Shown: positions 37,659 to 49,600 of the stretch, piece after piece
Layout: each line of letters starts with the position of its first letter
Numbering within the stretch: position 1 is the first letter of the stretch
Assembly: GCA_002812745.2 (NCBI GenBank)
Contig: NCSJ02000148.1
Location: 1-64,000, forward strand
Direction of reading: 5' to 3'
Source: Scytalidium lignicola
Taxonomy: Eukaryota > Ascomycota > Leotiomycetes
DNA: 64,000 nucleotides
The notes under the pieces: generated by a model
Databases searched by the model: none
What the model was told of the DNA's origin: nothing
What the model saw: only the letters and a program-made list of their open reading frames with translations
Translations under genes and position numbers: made by a program

Positions 37659-38044
37659 CTTCTTGTTGCTATCTTATTTGATAAGAGAGGGATGAGAGGA
37701 AAGTTTTGAAGGCTTTGAAAAGTTGAGATGGAAAGCACAAAAGGTTCACGTGATTACATAACAATCACTCAGCGAAAGCTTCCAACAACTAAGCATATCG
37801 CCATTGTAAAAAACGAGGCGCTATACAACATGTCTACAAAATTTCGGCCACTATTAGATTGAATAAAAAAAAATAACATTTTTTAGCGTTATTTTTTTGT
37901 GGTATCTGTTTCGCGAGACGCAAAAGAGTCTGAGATCCAGCCAAGTTACGTAGCCTGGGTACATTCCCATCAATTTTTACCTCGAACGCCAATAACAAAA
38001 CCAAAAAAAGCCATAATCAACATTACTCAACCATCGTCGATACC
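37659..38044. other. Intergenic, IRC6 promoter and SMD3 3' end
   Basis: About 390 bp with A-rich and T-rich runs near 37863-37895. No element recognised. Confidence 0.5.
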
Positions 38045-38690
38045 TCAGCCTCTTCCTCGAACGTTTGCTCTTGCCCTGCTGACTGTAGCCCTTCCTCTAG
38101 CCAATCCAACACCCCTTCCTTTAACACCTCTACTTCTAAACATCGGAGCATTCCTACAGTAGAGTAACGAATTAGTCTTAGGTTCTTATATCTTACTGGC
38201 AAAGGTCAAGATTTATAGAGAGCAGAATTATGTGTATATATATCTCTCCCTCTCCTAAAGAACTCCACAAACCTTAACATATCTGGTACGATGAAAAATC
38301 GCACATGAGAGCCCCGGATATAGACTTGGTCTAGATGGCTGACACGACCATCGCGAGCCGTGACGGTGATATCTTTAAGTTGGACGTTCATATTATCTTC
38401 GGCTGTAAAAAATTCAAAAAATATCAGCACATTCTCTTTATATAGATAAAGATTTGTGAACCTATACGGACCTTCGAGGAGCTTGCCGCGGTACACCTGG
38501 CCAGAGGTGATCTCGAGCGTGACAACATGACCCTACAAAGAAAGNAAAAAAAAGAGCTACGTCAGCCGTGGTTTCGAGCAAGCTTCCAGCACAACTCTGA
38601 AAAGAGCGGAGCGGGGGTTGGTGGGACGTGGGAAATACGCACCTGCGCCTCGTTCAGCAGCTTAATCGGTATGCCAATAGTGCTCGTCAT
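38045..38690 (-). CDS. SMD3: Small nuclear ribonucleoprotein SmD3
   Basis: Four exons: 38690-38643, 38532-38472, 38402-38273, 38153-38045. The product is 115 residues. SmD3 is one of the seven Sm ring proteins that bind U1, U2, U4 and U5 snRNAs. The Sm1 motif runs from [20 protein letters not shown] to NMNVQLKDI. Sm2 is [17 protein letters not shown]. The C-terminus is an RG-rich tail ([18 protein letters not shown]) ending in VRGRG, the region that is dimethylated in other species. Three introns of 110, 69 and 119 bp break a coding region of only 348 nt. Intron 1 holds the ambiguous base at 38545. An open frame reading through intron 2 is spurious. Confidence 0.95.
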
Positions 38691-38975
38691 TATGCCTAAT
38701 TATAATCTCGAACACTTTGTTTCTTCTACGCGCCGGGAATGGTCGTCTTTCCTCCGTAAAGCTGTCGTGGGGTTGAGGTAGAGATTTTGGTGGGATTGAG
38801 ATGCTAACTTGTCGACGAGATGCGAACTTGTCGAAAGAGGCACGCGCTAGTGATTTTGAAGCTCTTCTTTCGCTAGAAGCTCTTAGCTTCAAAAACCTAC
38901 CTCAAATTCGACGGCCTCATCAAAAGTGTCATTCAGTTTGGAGGGACTCCTATGCTTCGGTAGCAAAGGAGTTTT
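38691..38975. promoter_or_regulatory. Head-to-head promoter of SMD3 and GEP4
   Basis: Only 285 bp separate the two divergent start codons, so both genes must share this region. No CCAAT or TATA element stands out by eye. Confidence 0.5.
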
Positions 38976-39870
38976 ATGGAATCGTTTAGTATGAATAACT
39001 TTAATATTTCAGGGACTTTTAATGTTTTTCGTCTTTTGACTCGACCGACACTTTGTTTACCACAATGCACTATCTCGACTTTTAACCATCTTCCAATACC
39101 TTTGAATGAGGTTTTTGGAAAGAATAAAATTGTCGATATTAGAGCGGTTGTCCTCGACAAGGACAACTGTTTTGCATATCCAAAATCCAACGTTGTCTAT
39201 GAACCTTATAAGGTGTGTTCATTTTCTTTTCATCGACTCTCTATTACAGTATGAATTTGGGTCCGAAATATATAGGAAATAAAGCTACCATTGGCTAATG
39301 TTCACTGGTGGTATTGTTTATTTATTTTGTGATGTTTCTCTTATGTTCTTTTTACTGTGCAAATCACGTTCTCACACTTATTTCAGGATCATTTCAAAGG
39401 GCTTAGGGAAGCTTATCCAGGGGCAAAGCTCCTAATTGTCTCTAATACAGCAGGAGCGCTCTCTGTAGACCCTACAGGAAAGCTTGCAGCCGAACTTGAA
39501 AAGTCAACAGGGGTAACGGTATTATCACATGCAACGAAGAAGCCTGGCTGTAGTTCTGAGATCATGGAATACTTCCGCAAGCACCCGGAAACAGGAGTCA
39601 CGAGACCAGATCAGATTGCTGTGGTGGGAGACCGGTTGACAACCGATGTAATGATGGCAAATATGATGGGAAGTTATGCAGTTTTTGTTAAGGATGGTGT
39701 TGTGCCTCCTGGTGTTGTAAGTTGTCTCGCGAAGTAAATAAAGTAAAACAAAACTAACAGTTATATTTTCNTTTTTTCTTTAGCTGGGTAGGCTTGAGCA
39801 GAGATTTGCATCATTTTTGCTGAAACGGGGATATGAGGCCCCTGACCCTCAAAGTCCGTTCGAGAAGTAA
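38976..39870 (+). CDS. GEP4: Mitochondrial phosphatidylglycerophosphatase, Gep4 type
   Basis: Three exons: 38976-39212, 39387-39716, 39784-39870. The product is 217 residues. Gep4 removes phosphate from phosphatidylglycerophosphate on the matrix side of the inner mitochondrial membrane, the step before cardiolipin synthesis. It is a HAD-superfamily enzyme. Motif I is LDKDNC with D61 and D63, where the family has DKDN rather than DxDGT. Motif II is SNTAG, and motif IV is VGDRLTTDV. The N-terminal block NVFRLLTRPTLCLP and FNHLPIPLNE are family features. A second in-frame ATG at 38991 (MNNFNISGTF) fits homologues better and may be the true start. Introns of 174 and 67 bp; the second contains the ambiguous base at 39771. 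Confidence 0.92.
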
Positions 39871-40186
39871 GGATTCCTAGTATAGCCGATGGCAGATCAT
39901 AGCAACATTACTATGAGTATCTATTGGACATCGAACGGGGAGATTGAAGCTATATTATTGTACTTTGCCACGACATACCGTTCGTAATCGCAAAGACATC
40001 AACTTGGGCGATAACGATGGTGGAATAGGTCTATCATCTCATTTAAGGAATAAACAACCTAGAAGGGAATGAAATATGAGATATGGACCTTCGGGGAAAC
40101 AAACACGTTTGAAGTATATATAGATATAGATATTCGTGTGGGAGAATAGCTATGCTGATTCAGGGCTTACTCATTGAAGCTCTTCA

Positions 40187-40200
40187 GAGAGAGAGAGAGA
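40187..40200. repeat. GA microsatellite
   Basis: Seven GA units in the 3' flank of GEP4. Confidence 0.8.
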
Positions 40201-43200
40201 TAGCAAATGTCTTAGCTAGAAAACTGTAAACATACCGGTAGTACGGTATCATTTGTACAGTATGAGTAAGGATTCTAAAAAAAGATGCTGCTGTTTTGAA
40301 TCGCTGGTGGCGTAGTCGATTCGTTTCAGCGTATTGCAATGCTTTGTTCTATTATGCATCTGTTCTTTGTGTTTGCCAAACTTGATAATTCTGATACAGG
40401 AGTGGCATGTTGACAAAGCGAAGATTTGCTGAACGCTCTATGGTCTCAACCCTGCCGATGATCCCTGGGCAGCACAGGCCGTTTGGATTCCGAGTTATGA
40501 ATAGAAAGAACGACGAGATTAACCGAGCCCAGAGCCGACGCATTGAACGATAACCAGATCTGAAGCGCTTTAAACACTGGTAGCGCTCATGCTAACACTC
40601 CACAACAGCCTCAGATTTCTCTCGTGCGACCAGAATATCTCAGGTGGTCGGTCAATCAACCAGCGATGATCAGTCGCACTGTTTCGGCGTATTGCAGTGT
40701 ATTTAAATCGAGGATACATTTGAACAATGATGCTATGATAGGCATTGTGTCCAACCGTGTGAGACAGACCCAACGTCGAACTTGTATGCGTACGGCACTA
40801 CCGTACTGTACTGCAGCGAGTGCAGCTGCTTGTAACCGCAGTAGTGGAGAGAAAGATGGTCGCTAGAAACTTCCTTTCATCCAGCGGGGCATGTACCGGA
40901 GAAGAATGTCTCGGCGGATGGTGAGTTAGGAAGGCAACAGGGGACGTTGGGCTGCAGAAGTTCTATTTTGCAAGTTTGGTTTTCTGGAACACCCAAAGTT
41001 CGACCCGGAAAAATCCACCGTAATCCCAAGTGACGAACACCAAGCTTTCCCCAGCAAACCCATTTTCCATACGATGTACCAAGTATAGTACGGTATGTAC
41101 AGCACAGCACCGTACTCATGCTGGAATTCCCATGTTTCCAGTGATGGCGGGGTTGTGCAGGATGTGCCGAAGACGGGACTGAGAAAAGGTTGGCGTCGAC
41201 GATGGAGTCATCACCAGGTCATGGGTAGGCACGGGATCCCAGCGAGCCATTCACCCACCTTTTTCTCCCCCCCGTACCTGTTCCGTGGGCCATGCAGCCA
41301 TGGTGGCTCGTTTTGGGATGCATGATGATCCCAGGGCCGAAGTCCAACAGGCAATCCGTGCACCAGAAAGCCCCTAACGACAGTGCAAGGCTGCTTGTTG
41401 GTGGCTCTTGGTGGGCTTGGCTTGGTTTGACTTCCACTACAGGTCTTTTTGCCGTGTGGTTTCAGACGCCTTCAAGCGGAAGTTAGGGTGAACTGGCTAG
41501 ATAAGCCTTCCGAGTACGGATCCGTACAGTATGTCCTGTGTAAGCTCTCTTTCTCTCTCCTGTGGTATGCTGCGGAGGCTTCTCTGCTCAAGCNNCAAAA
41601 AAAAAAAAAAGGCGCACACACTTAGATCAACAAGTTGATGGACACGTACAGTAATTACCTCGAGCCTTCACCGACTGACATAGTATGTAATTGCTGCTCC
41701 GAGCTTCCGTGGAGTACTGTAGCACCTGTTGAGAGAAGGATTGTCTCTGCCCCTTTCCGGAAGTACACCCTACCGCAGCATTTTGCATTGTTTGGTGTTG
41801 TGGGCCGGGTCTGACAACTTCAGCGCGTTCCTGACTAAGGGGTTGGGGCTAGTCCACATGCGGCTAACGCGCATGGCACTGCCCTGAGCCCGTCCGACGT
41901 TGGTCCAGTCGCTGGCCAGTGTGCGTGAAGCTGATGCAGGTACCAGCCGCTGGAGCACTTGAACGCGGTCCAATGCCCCCGTCGGAACATGCTCTCGTTG
42001 CTCTTCTGCTCCCCTCGACACATGACCAGTCAAAACTGGTGAGCACGTAAAAACAAATGCTTTTGGGGGCGAGAATGATGACTCTGACGGCTGCTGGATG
42101 CTCGACGGGCGCGATGCCTGCTCACACCGAGGGTTGGCCATTGGCTCTCCCAGGCGGCAAGTCATAGCGGATGTGTCGGCGACGTGGTGGATTTCCCTTC
42201 TCGTAGGTGCCTGACTGTGTCCTGTGTCCTCCAAGTATCGACACCAACAACGGGGATAGCCGGATTATTGGCCTCGCAGTACAGTACAGTACTGTAAAAG
42301 TCGAGTAGCATGCTACCTCCGTAGGTGAAGAGGCTGCGGGAGGCCAGAAGATTTGGGGACCAGCGCTCCACACCATCTAGCACAACAGCTCTGGAGAAGA
42401 AAGAGAGGATGAAAAAAAAATAGAAAATAGAAACACTTGCAGATACCAATCGGCCGCGATTGGCTTGTGGCACTAGGTCAACTGCGGGTTGGCGTTTTGG
42501 GTGCGAGCAAAGAGCCGTCCAAACCAAACTGCAGCAGACCCCCTGGGTCTCACGTCCTGGATGTGCGGCGGTTGAAGTCGCTGGGAGAGGCGCTGGGCAG
42601 CCGCCATCCTGGATGTGGTAGGTCGCGATCTGCGTCGTCTCAGGGGGCACGATGTTCTGTCCACAACACAGCAGACCAGCTTTTGGGGGCTTGTCAGAGG
42701 ACAGGAGGAGGCAAAGAGCTTTGCCCCAAGTGGTGCGTGCGTGTGTATGTATGCCAGTCGAACCATGCAGCATCACGCGTGAAGAAGGCCAAGCACAAGC
42801 AACGAGTAAGTTGCCTCTGCTGGCCAAAGCCAGGTTCCCCTTTTGCTTGCCCGACCGCGGCTGGACGGTGGTGTCGTGGGTGTCTCCCTCCGAAGGTGCA
42901 AGTGCTACAACTGCGGGTTGCAAACAAGAGTCAGCCGTGGCCTTGGCTCGAGGTTGGGGGCAGCAAGGGCAGAGAGAGAACTGGCCCAACTCACACCCCC
43001 CCAGCTAGCCGATCTAGGCTCTCACTCGTCCGCACCCACACCCACAACACACACACTCACGCACATACACCCGTTCCCACCGCTTGTCGTCCCTTCTCCT
43101 CCTCTCCTTTCCTTTAACCTGATTCTTCTCCGTCGAGACCATCGTCGTCGCTATCGTGGGATCCTCTTCTCTCTAACTTTCTTTTCAAAACAGTTTGGCC

Positions 43201-43265
43201 ATTTCGGATCACCCGTCACTCCTTCCGGGTTCCATTACACTCTTTCGGTCTTACAGTCTTTCCAT

Positions 43266-43286
43266 TCACTCACTCACTCACTCACT
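43266..43286. repeat. CACT tandem tetranucleotide repeat
   Basis: About five copies of CACT in the pyrimidine-rich leader region of the homeobox gene, roughly 370 bp before its start codon. Confidence 0.8.
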
Positions 43287-43653
43287 TTCGACCTCGACTT
43301 TCGGCTTCTCGACTTTCGACTCGGCTACTTCGATTAACCCCCCTTCGTTCAGTTTGAGATTTGCTCACTTTTGGACCCTTCTATCATTCTTTTATTCCTG
43401 CCAGCTACAGCGAAACCCTATTTTTTGAACCTTTAACTTATATCTATACACCATTTTCTCCATTTGCGTCGAAATATCAGCACCGATTTTGCTAGTTTAG
43501 TTTACACTCTCATCGGCGAACATCCTACGCTCTCACATTACACCTCGACCAATCGCTATTATTATCGCATTGCCTTTCCGAGACTCCCAATCCCCCGTTT
43601 TTCACGGAAACGAGGACGCGATTATACTCGACTGTACTCCAACAGGCCCCAAG

Positions 43654-45581
43654 ATGGGAGAGTTGGCGCTAGAAGAGGGAGTAGCCGGGCCAGGCTCGGT
43701 CAAGGCCATCTCGACACCATCACCCACTGCATCGAATTCCGCTGGTAGTACCTCTGCATCGTCTTCGCGGCGGCCACCGCGGAAAAGCACCTTGACTCAA
43801 CAACAAAAGAACCAAAAGCGACAACGGGCAACCCAGGACCAACTGGTAACTCTGGAAATGGAATTCAATAAGAACCCTACCCCGACTGCCACCGTCAGAG
43901 AACGAATCGCCGAGGATATCAATATGACAGAGCGATCCGTGCAGATCTGGTTTCAAAACCGGTAGGCAGCAATACTGGTGTCATGAAATTACGCACAACT
44001 AACTCTAGAATTAGACGTGCCAAAATAAAACTTATGGCTAAGAAGAGCATAGAGAACGGCGAAGACTGTGACGGTATTCCAGAAGCAATGCGTCAATATC
44101 TCGCTATGCAAGCCATGGAATCTGGAAAGGGCATCGGCACGAATTTCTTAGGTCGTGGAATGATGCCTTATGGGGGTGGTAACATGCTCATGGCACCTGA
44201 AGGTCCTGCAGGAAAAGTTGGTAGGTTTATCTGCACTTCACCTATTTATCACTCTCCTAATATATTCAAAAAAGTAATTCACCACCTTTCCTGTCGATCC
44301 TTAAGCGTCGGGTCCTGGAGGCGTGTGGGCCAGAATACGATGGACTTGATCATATTTTACTCGCCAGATAAAGCATGCATGACATACTATATCAACAATG
44401 ATCAGGCCGGCTACAAAATCGAATATCCGTTCGCATTTATCAAGACTATTTACCTGGAAAATGGAGATAGCGAAACTGGAACTCCCGGCGGTCTGGTTGT
44501 TGAACTCAACCGACCACCAAACTTCTTTATGGATTCTTCAGGGTCGGGTGGTTTCTTCCAGTGTGGCGATTTTACAGAGGACCGGCAGGCATCACAAGTC
44601 ATGGTCCATCACCTTGGTGGACACCCCAAGGTTCTTAGTGGTCAATTAGCTAAGCTTGTCTCCCTGGAATCATTCATCAACAGACACAACTTTTTAGAAC
44701 AGCAACAACAACAGATGTCAGTCTCTGCACCTGTATCCCCTACTGGACATCGTCCTGCATCGCAGCCAAATTATCCTACCCAGCCTCATGTTGGCATGTA
44801 TCAAGAGACACAATGGGGCATTGGAATAACCCCGGGTGCTCCTCCACCAGGACACAAGCGACAAAGGAGTCGATCAGTTCCTATGGCTGTTGATTTCTCC
44901 ATGTTCAATGGACCAATGCCATCATTCCTCATTCAGCAACCTGGTGAGACGCATCCTCAACCTCACAATTCTAATATCTACGCCCCGATTCCTCAACAAC
45001 CAAACAATCTCGGACCCATGGGATCGAACCTACGCATCGATACATCATCTAGCTACGGCATGGATTTCAGACAGTACCCGATGTCGGCCGCGACAACAAC
45101 TTCCCCCTCAGACTACTCAAGTCCGTCTTTCTTTTCTCAAGGACAGGACACTAGCGGGATACCAGCTTCCACCTACAACACTCCATACACAGTGCCATTC
45201 CTCTCACCAATGGTGGACCCATCAAACATGGTTGCTCCATCTGTCTCTCCGCTGTCATTTATGAGCCATGGGGATCCTGCGATTGTGGATCAGTCACCTC
45301 CATTAGCGATGATGCATCGTAGCGCCTCGGCAGAGATGTATAATATGCCTCCCGACCCGCACTCAAATATGTCCGATGATGGTACGGGGTTAAATGAAAT
45401 GTATTCAAAGCATACACTCGGCATGTCTATGAATCCTCATTCACCCGTCACATACTCTGATCAAGCCGCTGCAGATATGGATATGAGTCAGTTGGTACAA
45501 TTTGACACCATTGATCCTGCTAGTCTCTCGCCAGAAGTGGTACCTAAAATGGAGCCAATGGGTGCCACCTTCGAGAATTAA
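43654..45581 (+). CDS. Homeobox transcription factor, Pah1-like class of filamentous fungi
   Basis: Three exons: 43654-43961, 44015-44220, 44275-45581. The product is 606 residues. The homeodomain spans about residues 55-112 (from [10 protein letters not shown] to WFQNRRAKIKL) with the DNA-contacting W-F-x-N-R core of helix 3 intact across intron 1. The acceptor after AATTAG, not the earlier one after CTCTAG, gives the canonical QNRRAKIK. A conserved fungal block follows intron 2 ([16 protein letters not shown], then [17 protein letters not shown] and [11 protein letters not shown]). A long Pro/Ser/Gln/Met-rich region with an activation-type character ends in ATFEN. Homologues such as Podospora pah1 and related HOX genes affect hyphal growth and differentiation. 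The ATG at 43654 is the first in frame. Confidence 0.9.
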
Positions 45582-46667
45582 AAACTCTCTTTTACTAAAG
45601 AATGGAAAATCGATCTTCGGGGCGTTGGTGATTCTTAATTGGAAGGGTGTGCAAATTACATATTTGACGGCTGCTGTTTGGTGTTTATTTCCAGTTATAT
45701 TTAAGTTGCCGATCTGCTTTTAATCTTTTTTTTTGTATGTACTGGCAAGAAGGCTGCTTTTCCTGGTTTCCCTCCTCTTTTTATTTATTTTTTGTTTCAT
45801 TTGTTTATGCCACGAACTTGTATGACGACTTCTTTGACTCGATCATCATTGTCTGGCACAGCGATCGTCTCCTGTTTGTTTGANTTTTTTGATTTTTTGG
45901 GCGTCTCGTTTTGAATATATCTCCTACCATGTTCTTAATGTCTCTTGAAGAGATACTATTTTTGGGATTGAAGGGTACAAATAGGTTGAGAGCGGATAAG
46001 GGGGAATACATGGAGAATACCCATTGGAAGCACTGTGGTTGAGACTGACAATATATAGCTTGGTTTTCCGTAGCTTAACTAGTGTGTTTTGGCTATGGAT
46101 GCAAACGATATATCACGGTGTGCTTAATAGTGAAAAAAAATATGTTGTGAGGCTTTCACTTATATCTACTGATACAGCGGTGTGTTCTCTGCAATCGCAT
46201 AGTTACTGTAACCTACTTGTTCCTATAGTTACAATGACTTTTACTCCACACTATCGGTCAACATAAAATTTTAGCGCGGTTTAGGTGAACACGTTCCTGG
46301 ATTTCGTCATGCGGACGGTGAGCGACCACCTGATTCGTGGATTTGCCATGCACAGGAACCTGGTCATAAGTAATTTATTCCCCATCCTTCCAAGTTTTAT
46401 TTATCTCTTCCCACTTTGATAACCCGCCATTCAATATCAAAATCCGGGATGAAAACAGCCATTTGTAGGAAACACGAGGTTCTTACTGTTGAGAATTCCT
46501 GGAAAAACCCTATTGGCAGATCTAGTGGGGTTGGTGGATCCACTAGACGCAAAGCGCAGGTACTGCGCCTCGCTGCTGAGGGGACGTGGCTGGACTTTCG
46601 GTTTTCATAATTAACCGTTTTACAGTCTCCTCATGAATGACGAGCAACACAGCTGGAAAAGCTCAAT
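45582..46667 (+). other. Intergenic, homeobox gene to DNF3
   Basis: About 1.1 kb. The first part is T-rich (ambiguous base at 45884) and is probably 3' UTR. The rest must carry the DNF3 promoter and leader. No other gene recognised. Confidence 0.5.
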
Positions 46668-46671
46668 ATGA
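46633..46671 (+). promoter_or_regulatory. uORF overlapping the DNF3 start codon
   Basis: A 12-codon upstream frame (MNDEQHSWKSSI) whose TGA stop overlaps the DNF3 ATG as ATGA. This geometry would let a ribosome that ends the uORF restart on the main gene, or dampen its translation. It presumes that the transcript starts upstream of 46633. Confidence 0.5.
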
Positions 46672-49600
46672 CTGGCAATGTACGAGATGAAGGAATTGCA
46701 TCTTCGGACTGGGCTACAGATGCTGGCGACCGTTCCTCATCAATTGCAACGAACAACGAGCAGCCAGCGATAGAGCCTACCGCGAGAGTGCGATTCTCGC
46801 ATGATGTCGAACGACCTGACATATCTGCTGGTGCTGGTGCGGCCGCAGGAAGAAGGCCAGGGACACCAAATTTGGCGATAGAGACATCAAATATTCCAGG
46901 TCGGGTGGGAGAGGTGAAAGGATCGCCAGTTAACAGGCAACAACCGGGTCCTTCATCGCTGAAGTCACCGCGTACACGAGATCGAGGATACTCTTTGCGG
47001 CGGACGCTGTTTGCGAAGTCGATCAATAATCAGGCTGAAAATAGTCCCATAGAGCTATTAGATACAATCTCCCCAAAGAGCCACGGTCGTAAGGCAAGCG
47101 TGGCTACTCTGGGAAAGGGGAAAACAGGACAGCAAGCTGTATCTGTGGAGGAGGAAGTGCCGGAGATTTCTACGACGGGACTCGATTTATTACCTCAAGA
47201 AAGCCTATCGACTCTCGATAAGAAACGTTCAGGACCACTGAGCCTGCCGAACTATGACTTTTGGGCTAAGAAGCGCAGGGCGGACACTGAGTGGCGGCGG
47301 AGGTTGAAGACCTTGTATAAGGATAACTTCATCGCGAACTTGTTCAAGGAAAAGCCAATTCCTCCTTCAAAAGATGGACGCCATATCCCACTAGATGCTT
47401 CTCGGCAAAATCTACTTGTTGACGAGAGAACTGGAACCCCTTACAGATCGAACAGTATCCGCTCGAGTCGGTATACACCATGGAATTTCTTTCCACGGCA
47501 GCTCTTTTTCCAGTTTTCAAAACTTGCGAACTTCTATTTCCTTCTAGTTGCTATTCTGCAAATGATTCCAGGACTCAGCACGACTGGAACATACACTACT
47601 ATTATTCCACTCATGGTCTTTGTGGGTATTAGTATGGCCAAAGAAGGATATGATGATCTCCGTCGGTCAAAGTTGGATAAGATTGAGAATAACACGGAGA
47701 CCCTAGTTCTACATGCCTACCAGCCGTTAACATTAGAAGAGATTGCGATAGAGGAAGGTGCTCTCGCGAAGAAGGACTCATTAAGTGGTTATAGGGGTCT
47801 AGCTGCTAAAGCAATGTCAAAATTGACCAAAACACAATCCAACTCTGTAAGCGAGGGTGTATCAAGTGTTGTGGTCCCCATGGAGGGTTCGAGCCCGTGG
47901 GCAACGGTGAAGTGGCAAGATGTGAAAGTCGGAAATATTGTGAAGCTACAACGAGATGATGCTATCCCTGCAGATATGCTTCTTCTCCATGCAGATAATG
48001 CAAACGGCATCGCATACGTGGAGACCATGGCGTTGGATGGAGAGACGAACTTGAAGAGCAAACAAGCGCCCCATTCCTTAGCAAAACGTTGCAATACTCT
48101 AGAGGGTCTCACGGCATGCCGTGCCGAGGTCGTAGCAGAAGATCCCAATCTCGATCTCTATAACTTCGATGGAAGGATTACGGTTGATAGAGAGACATTG
48201 CCGCTCACCACAAACGAGATCATTCTTCGAGGAAGTGTTCTGAGGAATACTAATGTCGCTTTTGGTATGGTTATTAACAGCGGCGAAGAATGCAAGATTC
48301 GAATGAATGCTACGAAGAATCCCCGAATTAAGGCACCTGCAATGCAGGCAATTGCGAATAAGATTGTGATAATGCTGGTATTTTTTGTCATCCTGTTAGC
48401 ACTCTTCTGCACAATTGCATATCAAATCTGGAATGCCAATTTCGGTGAAAAAGCGTGGTATCTTGATAATGCTCATGTGCGGTTTGCAGAGATCATCATT
48501 GGCTTCATCATCCTCTACAACACTCTCATACCTCTGTCATTATATGTGAGCTTGGAGATTATTAAAGTCGGTCAATTACTTCTCATGCACGACGTTGAAA
48601 TGTATGATCCAGTCTCCGACACTCCAATGACCTCAAACACTTCTACTATTTTGGAAAATCTCGGGCAGGTGGACTATATCTTTTCAGATAAAACTGGCAC
48701 GCTTACAGATAATGTCATGCGCTTCCGAAAGCTTAGTGTAGCAGGTACTGCCTGGTTACATGACTTTGACTTACAAAAGGAGGCGGCGGCTGGCGATCCA
48801 TCCCCAGAAGCTTCGACTACCAGGAAATGGAAGGGTAAAGGCAAGGCTATGCCATCACGTCAGAATACAGTCCGGAGTTTCGGCATGGGGCCAAGGAGGA
48901 ACTCTCAGATGAGTATAGGCACATCTGGACGGCCTAGTTTTACTCGACGGGACAGTTCTCTCTCATTATGGAGGTCATCTGCACGGCCTGCGAAGCCTCA
49001 ACGAGAACTCCGCACAGAGGACCTTATAAAGTACATGCAGTACAAGCCTCATAGCATCTTCACAAAGAGAGCTTCATTTTTCCTCCTTTCTCTCGCGCTC
49101 TGCCATACCTGTCTGCCCGAGGTTCAGGAAAACGGGGACATAAACTATCAAGCTGCATCTCCAGATGAATTAGCTCTCGTCCGGGCTGCACAAGACCTTG
49201 GGTATTTGGTGATTGATCGACCTGCGAAATCCATTACGTTGACTCACCCTGGTAATCCTGATGCAACAGAGACAGTCACTGAAACATACGAAGTCCTTCA
49301 CGTTATAGAGTTCTCTAGCAAGCGGAAGCGAATGTCGATTGTAGTGAGATTCCCTAATGGCAAGATCTGTATTATTTGCAAGGGTGCGGACTCTGCTGTC
49401 TTACCACGACTAAAGCTCGCTTCATTGGCCCTTGATAAGGCCTCTGAGGTTACAAGGAGAGCCAGTACAAGAAGGAGTCTAGAAGCTGAAGAAGCTCTGC
49501 GTCGAATGAGTGAGCACAGTCCTAGAGCAAGCTTTAGCAGGCCCAGCATGTCCCTCAATAGACCGAGCCTAGGACGGCGAAGCACAGGACACGCCAGGAA

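Larger units (their letters stand above)
39871..43653. other. Long gene-free, GC-richer region upstream of the homeobox gene
   Basis: About 3.8 kb without a gene I can support. It holds a GA run (40187-40200), many GTAC-containing inverted repeats (40230-42300), two ambiguous bases at 41594-41595 before an A-run, a CA-rich patch (43031-43075) and a CACT tandem repeat (43266-43286). The final 550 bp are pyrimidine-rich, as in fungal promoters and leaders. Frames above 200 codons exist on both strands in 42.1-43.1 kb but look like products of high GC. Confidence 0.5.

Noticed and set aside
42162..43117. Overlapping frames of 226 and 275 codons on opposite strands
   Set aside because: GC-rich DNA makes long chance frames; the plus-strand one begins with TTG, and neither has a domain, hydrophobic pattern or splice signals. 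Composition is odd (Cys, Arg, Pro) in both.
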